DNA from: Limnohabitans sp. 2KL-27
Lineage (GTDB): Bacteria > Pseudomonadota > Gammaproteobacteria > Burkholderiales > Burkholderiaceae_C
Assembly: GCF_001269345.1 (NCBI RefSeq)
Contig: NZ_CXOP01000001.1
Coordinates: 372,001-436,000, forward strand
DNA: 64,000 nucleotides
Direction: 5' to 3'
A model generated the notes under the pieces. That model saw only the letters and a program-made list of their open reading frames with translations, was not told where the DNA came from and made no database searches. Below are positions 30,876 to 40,617 of the stretch, in pieces. Position 1 is the first letter of the stretch. The number at the start of each line of letters is the position of its first letter. A program made the position numbers and the translations under genes.

Positions 30876-32234
30876 ATGCACAAGACAACTCTTCGCATGG
30901 GCGCAGGTGCAGGTTATGCCGGTGACCGCATTGCGCCCGCCGTGGGATTGGCGGAAAAGGGCCAACTGGACTATTTGGTGTTCGAGTGCCTGGCCGAGCG
31001 CACGATTGCCTTGGCGCAACTGGAGCGATCCAAAGATCCGGCCGCCGGCTTTGACCCGATGCTGGTGGCCCGCATGCGCGCCGTTCTGCCCACCTGCCTT
31101 AGCCACGGCACCCGCATCCTCAGCAACATGGGTGCGGCCCATCCGCTGCAGGCTGGGCACGCGGTGCTGTCCGTGGCCCGCGAGTTGGGTTTGCACCATG
31201 TCAAAGTGGCGGTGGTGCTCGGTGACGATGTGCTTGCCACCCTCACCCAAAACGGCTTGGGCCTGCCCATACTGGAGAGCACTCAAACGCTGGCCGATCT
31301 GCAGCCCCAGCTGATTTCGGCCAACGCCTATTTGGGGGCCGAAGCCTTGCTGCCCGCGCTGCAAACCGACGCCCAAGTCATCATCACCGGCCGAGTGGCC
31401 GACCCGGCGCTGTTTTTAGCCCCCTTGATGCACCACTTTGGCTGGGCCGCTGACGACTGGGTGCGGCTGGGCAAAGGGGTGCTGGTCGGACATTTGCTGG
31501 AATGCGCGGGGCAGATCACGGGCGGTTACTTTGCCGATCCGGGTTTCAAAGATGTGCCCAATCTGGCCCGGTTGGGCTTTCCTTTGGCCGAAGTCTTCGC
31601 CACGGGTGATGCGGTCATCACCAAAGTGGCGGGCTCTGGCGGTTGCGTGACGGTGCCCACCTGCACCGAGCAGCTGCTGTATGAAATAGAGAACCCAGCA
31701 CGCTACCTGCAGCCCGATGTGGTGGCCGATTTTTCTCAGGTGCAGCTGACGCAGCTGGGCCCAGACCGGGTGCAAGTCACAGGTGGCAACGGCCATGCGC
31801 GCACCGACACGCTCAAGGTCACGCTGGGCTACCGCGACGGCTTCATTGGCGAAGGCCAAATCAGCTACGCCGGGCCGGGTGCGCAGGCGCGGGGCCAATT
31901 GGCGTTGGACTTGGTGCAACAACGGCTGGCCGATGCCGGCTATGGCGAGTTCGAGGGCCGTTACGACCTGATCGGCGTGAACGCGATCTTCGGGGCCTCC
32001 AGCCAAGCACCGTCAGAGCACGCCGAAGTGCGCGCCCGCGTGGCCCTTCGCGTGCCCACCCAACAACACGCCCAGCATGTGGCGCACGAAGTCGAAGCGC
32101 TGTACACCAACGGCCCGGCCGGCGGCGGCGGTGCCACACGCGCAGTGCGCGAAGTGATTGCCGCTGCCGCCGTGCTCATGCCGCGCAGTGCCGTGCACAC
32201 CACCACCGTGCTGCTCAACGCAGAAGGAGACTGA
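30876..32234 (+). CDS. AtuA-family protein (DUF1446)
   Basis: 452 residues matching the acyclic terpene utilisation AtuA family, whose biochemical role is unclear. Typical features are the N-terminal MGAGAGYAGDRI and VFECLAERTIAL, ILSNMGAAHPL, ANAYLGAEALLPAL, TGRVADPALFLAPL, and SGGCVTVPTCTEQLLYEI. It is followed 2 nt later by a small protein equal to the C-terminal domain of longer AtuA proteins, and then by a Bug-type solute-binding protein, which suggests uptake and breakdown of a carboxylate. No other atu genes are visible. Confidence 0.85.
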   Translation: MHKTTLRMGAGAGYAGDRIAPAVGLAEKGQLDYLVFECLAERTIALAQLERSKDPAAGFDPMLVARMRAVLPTCLSHGTRILSNMGAAHPLQAGHAVLSVARELGLHHVKVAVVLGDDVLATLTQNGLGLPILESTQTLADLQPQLISANAYLGAEALLPALQTDAQVIITGRVADPALFLAPLMHHFGWAADDWVRLGKGVLVGHLLECAGQITGGYFADPGFKDVPNLARLGFPLAEVFATGDAVITKVAGSGGCVTVPTCTEQLLYEIENPARYLQPDVVADFSQVQLTQLGPDRVQVTGGNGHARTDTLKVTLGYRDGFIGEGQISYAGPGAQARGQLALDLVQQRLADAGYGEFEGRYDLIGVNAIFGASSQAPSEHAEVRARVALRVPTQQHAQHVAHEVEALYTNGPAGGGGATRAVREVIAAAAVLMPRSAVHTTTVLLNAEGD

Positions 32235-32235
32235 C

Positions 32236-32538
32236 ATGCTGCTTCGCGACATCGCCCACACCCGCACCGGTGACAAAGGCAACCGGTCCACCTTGTCGGT
32301 CATCGCCTACAACAAAAAAGACTTTGCCCTGCTGGAACAACACCTGAGCGCCGAACGCGTGCAAGCCCACTTTGCAGGCACCGTGCACGGCCCGGTAGAA
32401 CGCTACGCGCTGCCTCAACTGGGCGCGCTCAACTTTGTCATGCACAACGCGCTGGGCGGCGGCGTCACCCGTTCGCTGGCCTTGGACGCCCACGGGAAAT
32501 GCCTGAGTGCGCACCTGCTGTCATTTGTGATGGAATGA
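32236..32538 (+). CDS. AtuA-related small protein
   Basis: 100 residues corresponding to the C-terminal domain found fused in some AtuA-family proteins: LLRDIAHTRTGDKGNRSTLSVIAYN at the N-terminus and LGALNFVMHNALGGGVTRSLALD toward the end. The start ATG 32236 has an AAGGAG ribosome site. It is translationally close-coupled to the AtuA gene upstream, so the two likely form one complex. Confidence 0.85.
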   Translation: MLLRDIAHTRTGDKGNRSTLSVIAYNKKDFALLEQHLSAERVQAHFAGTVHGPVERYALPQLGALNFVMHNALGGGVTRSLALDAHGKCLSAHLLSFVME

Positions 32539-32561
32539 TTTTTTTACCCACTGGAGACCCC

Positions 32562-33536
32562 ATGAAACGTTTGCGCATCGCCTCTTTGTTGTCTGCCGCT
32601 TTGGGCCTCGGTCTTGTGGCCTCCCAGGCCCTTGCACAGGCCTACCCCAACAAACCCATCAAGGCCGTGGTGCCCTTTGCCGCTGGCAGCGCCACCGACC
32701 AAATTGGCCGCGCTTTTGCACAAAAAATGTCTGAAGTTCTGGGCCAGCCCGTGGTGGTGGACAACCGCGCCGGCGTCAACGGCATGCTCGGCGCCGACGC
32801 AGTGGCCAAATCGGCCCCGGACGGCTACACCATCCTGATCGGCACCAACAGCACCAACGCGGCGCTCAAGAGCCTGATGAAAAAGCTGCCCTATGACCAG
32901 GACACCGCCTTTGCACCTGTGGCCTACATGGGCTCGGTGCCGCTGATCGTGGCCGTGAACAACGACGTGCCCGCCAAAACGCTCAAAGAGTTTGTGGACC
33001 TGACCAAATCCAAGCCCACACAAATCACCTTTGCCAGCGCCAGCACTTCGCAATTGGTGTCGAGCGAAATGCTCTCCAGCATGGCCGGCATCCAGATGAC
33101 CAACGTGCCCTACAAAAGCGGCCCCGCGGCCATGACCGACCTGATTGGCGGCCAGGTGAACATGTTCACCGCCGACTTTGCTGTGATGCTGCCTCAGGTC
33201 AAGGCCGGGAAAATTCGTGGCCTGGCCGTCACCTCAACCCAGCGCTCCAAAGCCATCCCCGAGCTGCCCACCGTGAACGAAGCTCTGGGCCTGAAAGACT
33301 ATGAACTGATCGCCTACTTTGCGGTCTTTGCCCCGGCTGGCACACCCGCCGACATCGTCAGCAAACTCAACGCCGCTGTGAACGCCGCGGCCACCGACAA
33401 GACCATCCTGGAGCGCTTCTCCGCCTTGGGCTTTGAAACTGCTCCCGCTTCGCCCGAGGCTCTGGCACAGCGCTCCAAAGCCGAAACCGCCAAATGGGCC
33501 AAGGCCATTCGCGACGCGAAGATTGAGCCGCAATAA
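32562..33536 (+). CDS. Bug-family periplasmic solute-binding protein
   Basis: Extracytoplasmic receptor of the tripartite tricarboxylate transporter class, a family greatly expanded in Burkholderiales. It has 324 residues. Sec signal MKRLRIASLLSAALGLGL...ALAQA (cleavage near 26), then YPNKPIKAVVPFAAGSATDQIGRAF and the ligand loop motifs VVDNRAGVNGMLG and DGYTILIGTNS. GGAG ribosome site 8 nt upstream. No TctA/TctB membrane genes are nearby, so it is an orphan binding protein, common for the family. Ligand unknown. Confidence 0.93.
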   Translation: MKRLRIASLLSAALGLGLVASQALAQAYPNKPIKAVVPFAAGSATDQIGRAFAQKMSEVLGQPVVVDNRAGVNGMLGADAVAKSAPDGYTILIGTNSTNAALKSLMKKLPYDQDTAFAPVAYMGSVPLIVAVNNDVPAKTLKEFVDLTKSKPTQITFASASTSQLVSSEMLSSMAGIQMTNVPYKSGPAAMTDLIGGQVNMFTADFAVMLPQVKAGKIRGLAVTSTQRSKAIPELPTVNEALGLKDYELIAYFAVFAPAGTPADIVSKLNAAVNAAATDKTILERFSALGFETAPASPEALAQRSKAETAKWAKAIRDAKIEPQ

Positions 33537-33556
33537 GGCGTTTGGTGTCTGCTGAG

Positions 33557-33585
33557 CGCCAGGTCAGACCGATTCTGATCTGGCG
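33557..33585. repeat. Hairpin between convergent genes
   Basis: Arms CGCCAGGTCAGA and TCTGATCTGGCG (one mismatch) around CCGAT. It covers the last bases of the methyltransferase gene and lies 20 nt after the Bug gene stop. No T-tract follows on either strand, so a terminator role is only possible. Confidence 0.4.
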
Positions 33586-34442
33586 ACCAGCGGGTACCGA
33601 CTGCCCATCAGCGCCTCCACCCCAAACTCCTGCAGCAGCGCCAGCAGGCGCTCCCCGGAGGCGCGTTTCTTCTGGCCGGTGCACTTGGCCAGGATCAGCT
33701 CGTTTTTCATGGAATGCTCCCAGCCCACCAGCTCGGTGACCGTCACCTGGTAGCCTTGTGCTTCCAGGTACAGGCAGCGCAGCACGTTGGTGAGCTGGCT
33801 GCCCACTTCGCGGGTGTGCAAGGGGTGACGCCACAGCTCAGCCAAAGGCGTGCGCTGCAAATTCAGCGCCTTGTTCTGGTTGAGCGCCCGGGCCAATTCG
33901 GCTTGGCAGCAAGGCACCAACACCATGTATTGGGCTTTCTTTTGCAGGCCGAAGGCGATGGCGTCATCGGTGGCGGTGTCGCAGGCGTGCAAGGCCGTCA
34001 CCACGTCGATCTGCGCAGGCAACTCATCACTTTGCGTCGATTCGGCCACGCTCACGTTCAAAAAGCGCATGCGCTCAAAACCCAGTTTTTGGGCCAGCGC
34101 TTGGGACGATTCCACCAGCTCGCTGCGTGTCTCGATGCCATAGATCGTGCCTTGGCCCAGCGCCTTGAAAAACAGGTCGTAAATGATGAAACCCAGATAC
34201 GACTTGCCTGCGCCGTGGTCGGCCAGCGTGGGGCCGGTTTCGCTGACGGGCAACTCTTTGAGCAGTTTTTCGATGAACTGGAACAGGTGGTAGACCTGCT
34301 TGAGCTTGCGGCGAGAGTCTTGGTTGAGTTTGCCTTCGCGGGTCAGGATGTGCAGCTGCTTGAGCAACTCAATAGACTGGCCGGGGCGCACTTCGGGCGG
34401 CAGCTGCGATGCGGCGTTGTCGGTGGCCGTGCGCTTTTTCAT
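33564..34442 (-). CDS. SAM-dependent methyltransferase of unknown substrate
   Basis: 292-residue Rossmann-type methyltransferase. The SAM motif I is LADHGAGKSYLGFIIYDL (about 75-92), motif IV region reads VVTALHACDTATDDAIAFG and a conserved VLVPCCQAELAR follows, a pattern shared with Methyltransf_32/GSTCD- and TRM13-like enzymes, many of which act on RNA. It overlaps the DUF1415 gene by 4 nt. Substrate cannot be inferred from sequence. Confidence 0.8.
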   Translation of the reverse strand: MKKRTATDNAASQLPPEVRPGQSIELLKQLHILTREGKLNQDSRRKLKQVYHLFQFIEKLLKELPVSETGPTLADHGAGKSYLGFIIYDLFFKALGQGTIYGIETRSELVESSQALAQKLGFERMRFLNVSVAESTQSDELPAQIDVVTALHACDTATDDAIAFGLQKKAQYMVLVPCCQAELARALNQNKALNLQRTPLAELWRHPLHTREVGSQLTNVLRCLYLEAQGYQVTVTELVGWEHSMKNELILAKCTGQKKRASGERLLALLQEFGVEALMGSRYPLVARSESV

Positions 34443-34993
34443 GGGGTTGGACCCACATCCAGCTTTTTCCAGCCTTCAACGCCCAGCTTGTCCATGGTCT
34501 CTATGTTGGTCTCGTAAATCATTTCGGCCTCTGGAAAAGCCTCCACCGCCCGGTCGATGCTCTCCTCGCGCAGCAGGTGCAGCGTGGGGTAAGGCGAGCG
34601 GTTGGTGAAATTGCCGATGTCGTCCGGCTCGGTGTCGGCAAACTGAAACTGCGGGTGAAAACTCGCGACCTGGAACACGCCTTCCATGTCGAGTTCTTGC
34701 AGCACGGCATCGGCTTCGTCGAGAAAGTCGTTGAACTCCAGAAAATCCTGCAGCATCTGCGGCACGATCAAGAGCACGGTCTCGCGCTCTTCCGCGCTCA
34801 TGCCCGCCAGCGCCTGCAGCTGCTCAATCAGCTCATCGCGCAAGCCTTCGAGGCCCTTGGCCTCGCTCAGCACGTAATGGATCTGGCCCTTGACATGCGG
34901 GGCTTTGGCAAAGGGGCACAGGTTCAGGCCGATCACGGCGCGTTCGAGCCAACGCACGGTATCGGCAATTTCGGGGGTGTTCATATCGGTCAT
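34439..34993 (-). CDS. DUF1415 family protein
   Basis: 184 residues from ATG 34993. Conserved family sequence: VIGLNLCPFAKAP near the N-terminus (with the Cys-Pro-Phe motif), LIVPQMLQDFLEFNDFLD in the middle, and FHPQFQFADTEPDDIGNFTNRSPYPTLHLLRE-type sequence near 120-150. Function unknown. It overlaps the MFS gene stop and the methyltransferase start by 4 nt each, so the three genes are one unit. Confidence 0.85.
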   Translation of the reverse strand: MTDMNTPEIADTVRWLERAVIGLNLCPFAKAPHVKGQIHYVLSEAKGLEGLRDELIEQLQALAGMSAEERETVLLIVPQMLQDFLEFNDFLDEADAVLQELDMEGVFQVASFHPQFQFADTEPDDIGNFTNRSPYPTLHLLREESIDRAVEAFPEAEMIYETNIETMDKLGVEGWKKLDVGPTP

Positions 34994-36183
34994 GGGCGAG
35001 ATTGTGCCTGCGAGGTCAAGCGTCCGGCCATCCAAGCCAGCACCGCCCCCACTGCACAACAACCCACCGTGATCAGCGGCGTGAGTTGCCAGCCCCCCGC
35101 ACGCGCGGCCACAGCCGCCACCACGGGTGGGCCCACAAACTGGCCCAGGGCAGACAGCTGCTGGACCCAGCCGACGGTGGTGGTCACTTGTGCTTCACCC
35201 GGGGCCAGACGCACCGCCAGACTGAACAGCGTGCCCGGCACCAAGCCGCCCATGCCCGAAAACAGCAGCACCCCAGCAAAGCGCAGCCAGGGCAGGGTGT
35301 CGGTGAAGGGTGCAAAGGCCAAGGTGCTGCCCAGCGCCATGGCGCCAAAGCCCAGCCACAGCGTGGCGCGGGGTGCCCAGCCGCGCTGCAGCAAGCGGCC
35401 CGACGCCAGGTTGCCCAACACGTTGACCGCCGCCGCCAAAGCCGTGAGCACCCCCAGCAGCACACCGCTCACGCCAGCGGCGGTGTAAATGGATGGCAAA
35501 AAACCCACCACGGCCAACCACTGGCCCGAATACATGCCAAAGGTCAGTGCCACCAGCCAAGGTCCGGGGGCGCTCAGGGTGCGGCGCAGGCGCTGGCCGG
35601 CTGCTGGCCCAGTTGCGCCAGCGTAGGCACTCGGGTCGTCGGGCACACTGCGCCACAACCACGCGGCCATGCCCAGCGACAGGGCGGCAAACACCGCCCA
35701 CCAAGCGCTCCAGCCCCAGGCCGGGATGAACAGTGGCCCGACCAGCAAAGCCAATGCCGTGCCCGTGGGCATGTACGCGCCCCACACGCCCAGCATGCCG
35801 GGCAGCTGAGCGGGCAGCACCAAGCGGCGGATCAAGGCCGGTGCAGGCAGGGCCACCAGCAAAAAACCCAGGCCTTCGACGGCCCGCAGCGCCAGCAAGG
35901 TGGTGACGGATGTGGCGAATGCGCCCAAGCCACTGGCCAGCGCCAGCAGACACAGGCCGCGCACCATGCTGCGCTTCAGGCCCAGGCCATCGGCCAGCAG
36001 TCCCATGAACACCGCCAGGCTCATGCCGGCAAGTTGCACCATGGACAAGAGGAAACCGGACTGCACCAGCGTCAGACCCAGCTCGGCCTGCAGCACGGGC
36101 AAGGCGGGCGGCAGTTTGCCCACCTGCAAGGCCGCCACGCCGCCAGCGAGAACGACCAGCCAAGCGGCGCGATGGGCAGTCAC
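34990..36183 (-). CDS. Major facilitator superfamily transporter (CynX/NimT type)
   Basis: Twelve-helix inner-membrane carrier, 397 residues, GTG start overlapping the dgt stop as GTGA. The MFS loop 2-3 motif is GLLADGLGLKRSMVRG (about 61-76) and the equivalent second-half loop lies near LASGRLLQRGW. Substrate unknown; the protein is Ala/Leu-rich with no extra domain. Confidence 0.87.
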   Translation of the reverse strand: MTAHRAAWLVVLAGGVAALQVGKLPPALPVLQAELGLTLVQSGFLLSMVQLAGMSLAVFMGLLADGLGLKRSMVRGLCLLALASGLGAFATSVTTLLALRAVEGLGFLLVALPAPALIRRLVLPAQLPGMLGVWGAYMPTGTALALLVGPLFIPAWGWSAWWAVFAALSLGMAAWLWRSVPDDPSAYAGATGPAAGQRLRRTLSAPGPWLVALTFGMYSGQWLAVVGFLPSIYTAAGVSGVLLGVLTALAAAVNVLGNLASGRLLQRGWAPRATLWLGFGAMALGSTLAFAPFTDTLPWLRFAGVLLFSGMGGLVPGTLFSLAVRLAPGEAQVTTTVGWVQQLSALGQFVGPPVVAAVAARAGGWQLTPLITVGCCAVGAVLAWMAGRLTSQAQSRP

Positions 36184-37361
36184 AACAACTTGTGCCCTGT
36201 CAGGCGTTCGTGTTCGCGCAGAGCGAAGCGGTCGGTCATGCCGGCGATGTAGTCGGCCACCGAGCGGTGCAGGTCCGCGTTGGTGGCGAAGTCGGCGGAC
36301 ATCTCAGTGGGCTGGGCCACATAAGCGGCAAACAACTCGCGCACCACCTGCTGCGCTTGACCGGTGGTGTGCATGACCTGCGGGTGGCGGTAGAGCTGCG
36401 CGAACAAAAATCTTTTGAGTTCGCTGCTGCGCGCCTTCATCCCGGCGCTGAAAGCCACCAGCGGGCCGGCCAGGCGGGCTTGCTCCAGCGTGCACACGCC
36501 CGCATCGGCCACGGCCTGGCGGGTGGTGTCGATCACGTCATACACCTGGTCGCTGAGCATGCGGCGTATGGTTTCGTACAGAACACGGCGCGGTTTTTCA
36601 GTCAAGCGCGGGTGCTCGGCCAGTGTCTGCTGGTGGTAGTGCGCAAACAACTCCACCTGCAGCAGTTGCTCGATGCTGATCAGTCCCGAGCGCACACCAT
36701 CGTCGATGTCGTGCGCGTTGTAGGCAATGGCGTCGGCCAGGTTGCACAACTGGGCCTCCAGGCTGGGTTGGGTGCGGTCGATGAAGCGCCGCCCTACCCC
36801 ACCGGGCTCGGTCTGCTCCAGATGCTCGGCATTCGTGCGGGAGCAATGTTTGAGCACGCCCTCGCGGGTTTCAAAGCTCAGGTTCAGGCCGTCAAACGCG
36901 GGGTAGCGCTCTTCGAGTTGGTCGACCACGCGCAGGCTTTGCAGGTTGTGCTCAAAGCCGCCGTGCTCGGCCATGCATTCGTTGAGCGTGTCTTGGCCTG
37001 CGTGTCCGAAAGGGGTATGGCCCAAATCGTGCGCCAGCGCCACGGCTTCAACCAAGTCTTCATTGAGCCCCAACGCCCGGGCAATGGAGCGGCCCAGTTG
37101 CGCGACTTCGAGCGAATGGGTCAGCCGCGTGCGAAACAGATCGCCTTCGTGGTTCAGGAACACCTGGGTCTTGTAGACCAGCCGCCGAAAGGCGGTGGAG
37201 TGCACGATGCGGTCTCGGTCCCGCTGAAACGCGTTGCGTGTGGGCGCTGGCGCCTCAGGATGCCGCCGGCCACGGCTTTGGGCTGGATCACTGGCCAGAT
37301 GGGACAGACTGCCCTGATCCTTCGCACACAAAGCCGCTTCGAGGTGTGAATCAAGGCGCAT
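36180..37361 (-). CDS. dgt: Deoxyguanosinetriphosphate triphosphohydrolase-like protein
   Basis: HD-domain enzyme cleaving dGTP or other dNTPs to nucleoside and triphosphate. From ATG 37361 it has 393 residues. HD metal ligands are His in RTRLTHSLEVAQLGR, the HD pair in ALAHDLGHTPFGHAG and the later Asp in LADAIAYNAHDIDDG. The N-terminal RDRDRIVHSTAFRRLVYKTQVF is diagnostic. A TTG start at 37370 that overlaps the aroB stop is a possible alternative. Confidence 0.93.
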   Translation of the reverse strand: MRLDSHLEAALCAKDQGSLSHLASDPAQSRGRRHPEAPAPTRNAFQRDRDRIVHSTAFRRLVYKTQVFLNHEGDLFRTRLTHSLEVAQLGRSIARALGLNEDLVEAVALAHDLGHTPFGHAGQDTLNECMAEHGGFEHNLQSLRVVDQLEERYPAFDGLNLSFETREGVLKHCSRTNAEHLEQTEPGGVGRRFIDRTQPSLEAQLCNLADAIAYNAHDIDDGVRSGLISIEQLLQVELFAHYHQQTLAEHPRLTEKPRRVLYETIRRMLSDQVYDVIDTTRQAVADAGVCTLEQARLAGPLVAFSAGMKARSSELKRFLFAQLYRHPQVMHTTGQAQQVVRELFAAYVAQPTEMSADFATNADLHRSVADYIAGMTDRFALREHERLTGHKLL

Positions 37362-37366
37362 CGGCG

Positions 37367-38479
37367 TCAAGCGCAGCAGGCCTCGATCACCTCGCGCACC
37401 ATCGCGTCGGGCGCGCCGCAGACCGTCGCCTTGCCGGGGCCGTCGATCACCACAAACTGGATGTCGCCGCCAATGGCTTTTTTATCGAGGCGCATGTGTT
37501 CGATGTAATGGCCCGCGTTGTCGAGCGCGTCAATGACCGGGCCGCGCACCGGCAGGCCCGCACGCGCGATCAAGGCCCGCACGCGCGCCACAAAAGCGGC
37601 GTCCACCTTGCCCAAGCGCAGGGACAGTTCTGCCGCCATGACCATGCCGCAGCCCACGGCCTCGCCGTGCAGCCAGACGCCAAAGCCCAGGCCCGCCTCG
37701 ATGGCGTGGCCAAAGGTGTGGCCGAAATTCAAGATGGCACGCAGACCCGCCTCACGCTCGTCCTGGCCCACGACCCAGGCCTTGATCTCGCAGCTGCGTT
37801 GCACGGCATGGGCCAGCGCGGCTGGCTCTTGCGCCATGAGCGCATCGATGTTGGCCTCGATCCAGTCCAAAAAGGCCATGTCGGCAATCGGCCCGTATTT
37901 GATGACCTCGGCCAGGCCCGCGCTCAGCTCGCGGGGGGGCAAAGTGGCCAAGGTGTCCAGATCGCAGACCACGCGCACCGGCTGGTAAAACGCACCGATC
38001 ATGTTTTTGCCCAACGGGTGGTTGATGGCGGTTTTGCCGCCCACCGACGAGTCGACCTGCGAGAGCAAGGTGGTCGGCACCTGCACAAAGGGCACGCCGC
38101 GCATGTAACTGGCGGCGGCAAAGCCGGTCATGTCGCCCACCACACCGCCACCCAAGGCAAAAAGCACCGTCTTGCGGTCACAGCCTTGGCCTAGGAGCGC
38201 GTCAAAAATCAGGTTGAGGGTTGGCCAGTCCTTGTGCGCTTCGCCATCGGGCAAGACGACGGTGTGCACCTGTTTGTAATGGGGCGCAATGGCGCTGCGC
38301 AAAGCGGCCTCGTACAGCGGGGCAATCGTGTCGTTGGTCACGATCATGGCCGTTTGCGCCTTGGGCAGACCAGCCCAAGTGCCCGGGTGGCTGAGCAGGC
38401 CCTGGCCAATCTGGATGTTGTAACTGCGGTCGTCCAGAGAAATGGCGACCGTTTGGAGGGGAGATATGGACTCGGACAT
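37367..38479 (-). CDS. aroB: 3-dehydroquinate synthase
   Basis: Second shikimate-pathway enzyme, NAD and zinc dependent. It has 370 residues from ATG 38479. Key motifs: [38 protein letters not shown], the metal residues in EVIKYG and the later [12 protein letters not shown] and [13 protein letters not shown]. It follows aroK by 39 nt, as in many proteobacteria. Confidence 0.97.
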   Translation of the reverse strand: MSESISPLQTVAISLDDRSYNIQIGQGLLSHPGTWAGLPKAQTAMIVTNDTIAPLYEAALRSAIAPHYKQVHTVVLPDGEAHKDWPTLNLIFDALLGQGCDRKTVLFALGGGVVGDMTGFAAASYMRGVPFVQVPTTLLSQVDSSVGGKTAINHPLGKNMIGAFYQPVRVVCDLDTLATLPPRELSAGLAEVIKYGPIADMAFLDWIEANIDALMAQEPAALAHAVQRSCEIKAWVVGQDEREAGLRAILNFGHTFGHAIEAGLGFGVWLHGEAVGCGMVMAAELSLRLGKVDAAFVARVRALIARAGLPVRGPVIDALDNAGHYIEHMRLDKKAIGGDIQFVVIDGPGKATVCGAPDAMVREVIEACCA

Positions 38480-38518
38480 AGCCCCCAAGTGTAGGGGCAC
38501 TGGGGGCATCTGAGCGTT

Positions 38519-39049
38519 TCAGGGCTTGTGTGCGGGCAGGTGGCCGGCCAGTTCCAGCTGCATGATGATCATGTTGACCAAGGTGGCCACCGAGGGGCGG
38601 CCGGTTTCAATGACAAAGTGGGCCGCGTCCCGGTACAGCGGGTCTCGCGCATCGAACAGAGCCCGCAAGCGGCTCAGGGGGTCGTCCACCTGCAGCAAAG
38701 GACGTGCCGTGTCATGGCGCACACGGCGAAACACGTCTTCGGGAGTCGAGCGCAGGTAGATCACATGACCGCGTTCGTGCAAATGACGGCGATTGGTTTC
38801 GCGCAAGACCGCCCCGCCGCCTGTGGCGATCACCCCCTCATGGGTTTGGGTCAACTCATCGAGCACCTGTTGTTCCACGTCGCGAAAACTGTCTTCTCCT
38901 TCGCGTGCAAAAAACTCCCGGATCGAGCAGCCCAACTGGTGCTCGATCACATGGTCAGAATCGACAAAAGGCAACCCCAAGCGGCGGGCCAATTGCCTGC
39001 CAATGGTGGTTTTGCCCGAGCCCGGTAGGCCCACGAAGATGATGCTCAA
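38519..39049 (-). CDS. aroK: Shikimate kinase
   Basis: P-loop kinase phosphorylating shikimate. I choose the TTG at 39049 (176 residues), which makes the protein begin right at the first strand [20 protein letters not shown]; no ATG exists in frame upstream of the P-loop. Other in-frame starts (GTG 39085, TTG 39091) would add 12 or 14 residues that match nothing expected. Motifs: Walker [10 protein letters not shown], shikimate-binding [17 protein letters not shown] and the lid around RPLLQVDDP. Confidence 0.92.
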   Translation of the reverse strand: MSIIFVGLPGSGKTTIGRQLARRLGLPFVDSDHVIEHQLGCSIREFFAREGEDSFRDVEQQVLDELTQTHEGVIATGGGAVLRETNRRHLHERGHVIYLRSTPEDVFRRVRHDTARPLLQVDDPLSRLRALFDARDPLYRDAAHFVIETGRPSVATLVNMIIMQLELAGHLPAHKP

Positions 39050-39186
39050 GAAGGTCTCACACTGGAAAATGGGGCAGGGCCTCACGCGCAAGGGGCCTGC
39101 ATTTCAGAGCTTGCAAGTGTATTCGACCGGCTTGGTCTGGCCTGAAGCCTGCAGCGCTGGGGGCCAAGACCCGCAGACCTTGGGCT

Positions 39187-40617
39187 TCAGGGAGGCAGTG
39201 TGGCCGGACCATCGGCCACCACGCGGGGTGTGAGGAAAATCAGCAACTCGCTTTTGCGCCGGCTCTGGTCCCGGTTTTTAAAGAGCCAGCCCAAGCCGGG
39301 CACATCGCCCAGACCCGGGACTTTGGCATCGTCATGGCGGTTGGTTTCTTCGAAAATGCCCCCCAGCACCACGGTGCCGCCATCTTCTACGCGCACCTGG
39401 GTCTTCACATGCTTGGTGTTGATGGCATAACCCGCCGGGGTGATTTGACCCACGCTGTCGCGGTTCACGTCCACATCGAGCACGACCGAACCATCGGGCG
39501 TGATCTGAGGCGTCACCTCCAATTTGAGGTTGGCCTTTCTGAACGAAATCGCGGTCACGCCATTGCCCAGGGCTGTTTGGTAAGGCAACTCGGTGCCCTG
39601 CTCGATCAAGGCCTTGGTCTGGTCGGCTGTCACCACGCGGGGGCGCGACACCACCTTGCCCAACCCTGCGGCCTCCAAAGCCGAAATCTCGACGTTGATG
39701 AAACGGTCGGCCGCCGCGTTGAACAGCGAGACGGCAAACGTGGCCGGGGCGTTGAGGGTTTGGCCCGCAGAGCCGGCAGGCAAGTTGACCTGGTTGCCGG
39801 ACACTGTCCCGGCGGCTTTGGGCTGGTTGCTGGCGCCCACGGCCAGCGTGTTGGAGCGCCCTTGGACCTGCATGGGGATCGCCAGACCGGTGCCCAAGCG
39901 CACCCCGAGCGACTGGCCAAACTGGTCATCGGCTTCCACGATGCGGGCCTCGATCAGGATCTGACGCACCGGCACATCCAGTTGCGCCAGCATTTTTTGA
40001 AGGTCCAGCACCCGAGCGGGCAGATCCGAGATGAACAGCTGGTTGGTGCGGGGTTCAGCCAGCACACTGCCTCGCGCACTCAACCAGCGCCCCCCTGCGC
40101 TGCCGACCGCACCGCCCTGCAGACGCTGGGCCACCTCGGTCGCTCGGGCATATTGCAAACGCAAGGCCAGCATCTGCAGCGGGCTGACAGCCTCCAAAGC
40201 GGCTTGGGCATCGAGCTGCTTTTTTTCGCGCATGGCCCATTCGCCCTGAGGCGCGATCCACATCACACGGCCCTCCTGGCGCGACACCAACCCCTTGGAC
40301 TGCAACACGATGTTCAAAGCCTGCTGCCACGGCACCTCGCTCAAACGCACGCTCACCGGTCCGCGCACGCTGTCGGTGGGCACCAGATTGAGGCCCGAAA
40401 AGTCGGCAAACACCTGCAACACGGCTTGGATGTCGATGTTCTGAAAATTCAGGCTGATCGGTTTGTCTTGGGCAACGGTCACCGGGACTGCCTGGGCTGC
40501 GCTCAGCACAGATTCGCTTGCGGCGCTGTCATGGTGCAGTGCCACCGCCAGCTCCGCACTGCAAGCGCATGCCAGCCACACCACCATGTCGCGTCCGATT
40601 TTTTGGAAATGCTTCAT
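39187..40617 (-). CDS. Short PilQ/HofQ/ComE-type outer-membrane secretin
   Basis: Outer-membrane channel of a type IV pilus or DNA-uptake system, 476 residues with an N-terminal signal region (about 8-26). An STN domain covers about 50-105 (NFQNIDIQAVLQVFADFSGLNL), an N1-like region about 145-215, and the secretin barrel about 240-470 with the hallmark VPGLGDVPGLGWLF. Classical PilQ of related bacteria is around 700 residues with AMIN domains; these are absent here, so the length matches HofQ and ComE. It overlaps the upstream gene by 4 nt. Confidence 0.9.
   Translation of the reverse strand: MKHFQKIGRDMVVWLACACSAELAVALHHDSAASESVLSAAQAVPVTVAQDKPISLNFQNIDIQAVLQVFADFSGLNLVPTDSVRGPVSVRLSEVPWQQALNIVLQSKGLVSRQEGRVMWIAPQGEWAMREKKQLDAQAALEAVSPLQMLALRLQYARATEVAQRLQGGAVGSAGGRWLSARGSVLAEPRTNQLFISDLPARVLDLQKMLAQLDVPVRQILIEARIVEADDQFGQSLGVRLGTGLAIPMQVQGRSNTLAVGASNQPKAAGTVSGNQVNLPAGSAGQTLNAPATFAVSLFNAAADRFINVEISALEAAGLGKVVSRPRVVTADQTKALIEQGTELPYQTALGNGVTAISFRKANLKLEVTPQITPDGSVVLDVDVNRDSVGQITPAGYAINTKHVKTQVRVEDGGTVVLGGIFEETNRHDDAKVPGLGDVPGLGWLFKNRDQSRRKSELLIFLTPRVVADGPATLPP

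Noticed and set aside
33557..33585. Rho-independent terminator after the Bug gene
   Set aside because: The hairpin is good but no T-run follows on either strand, so I list it only as a repeat.
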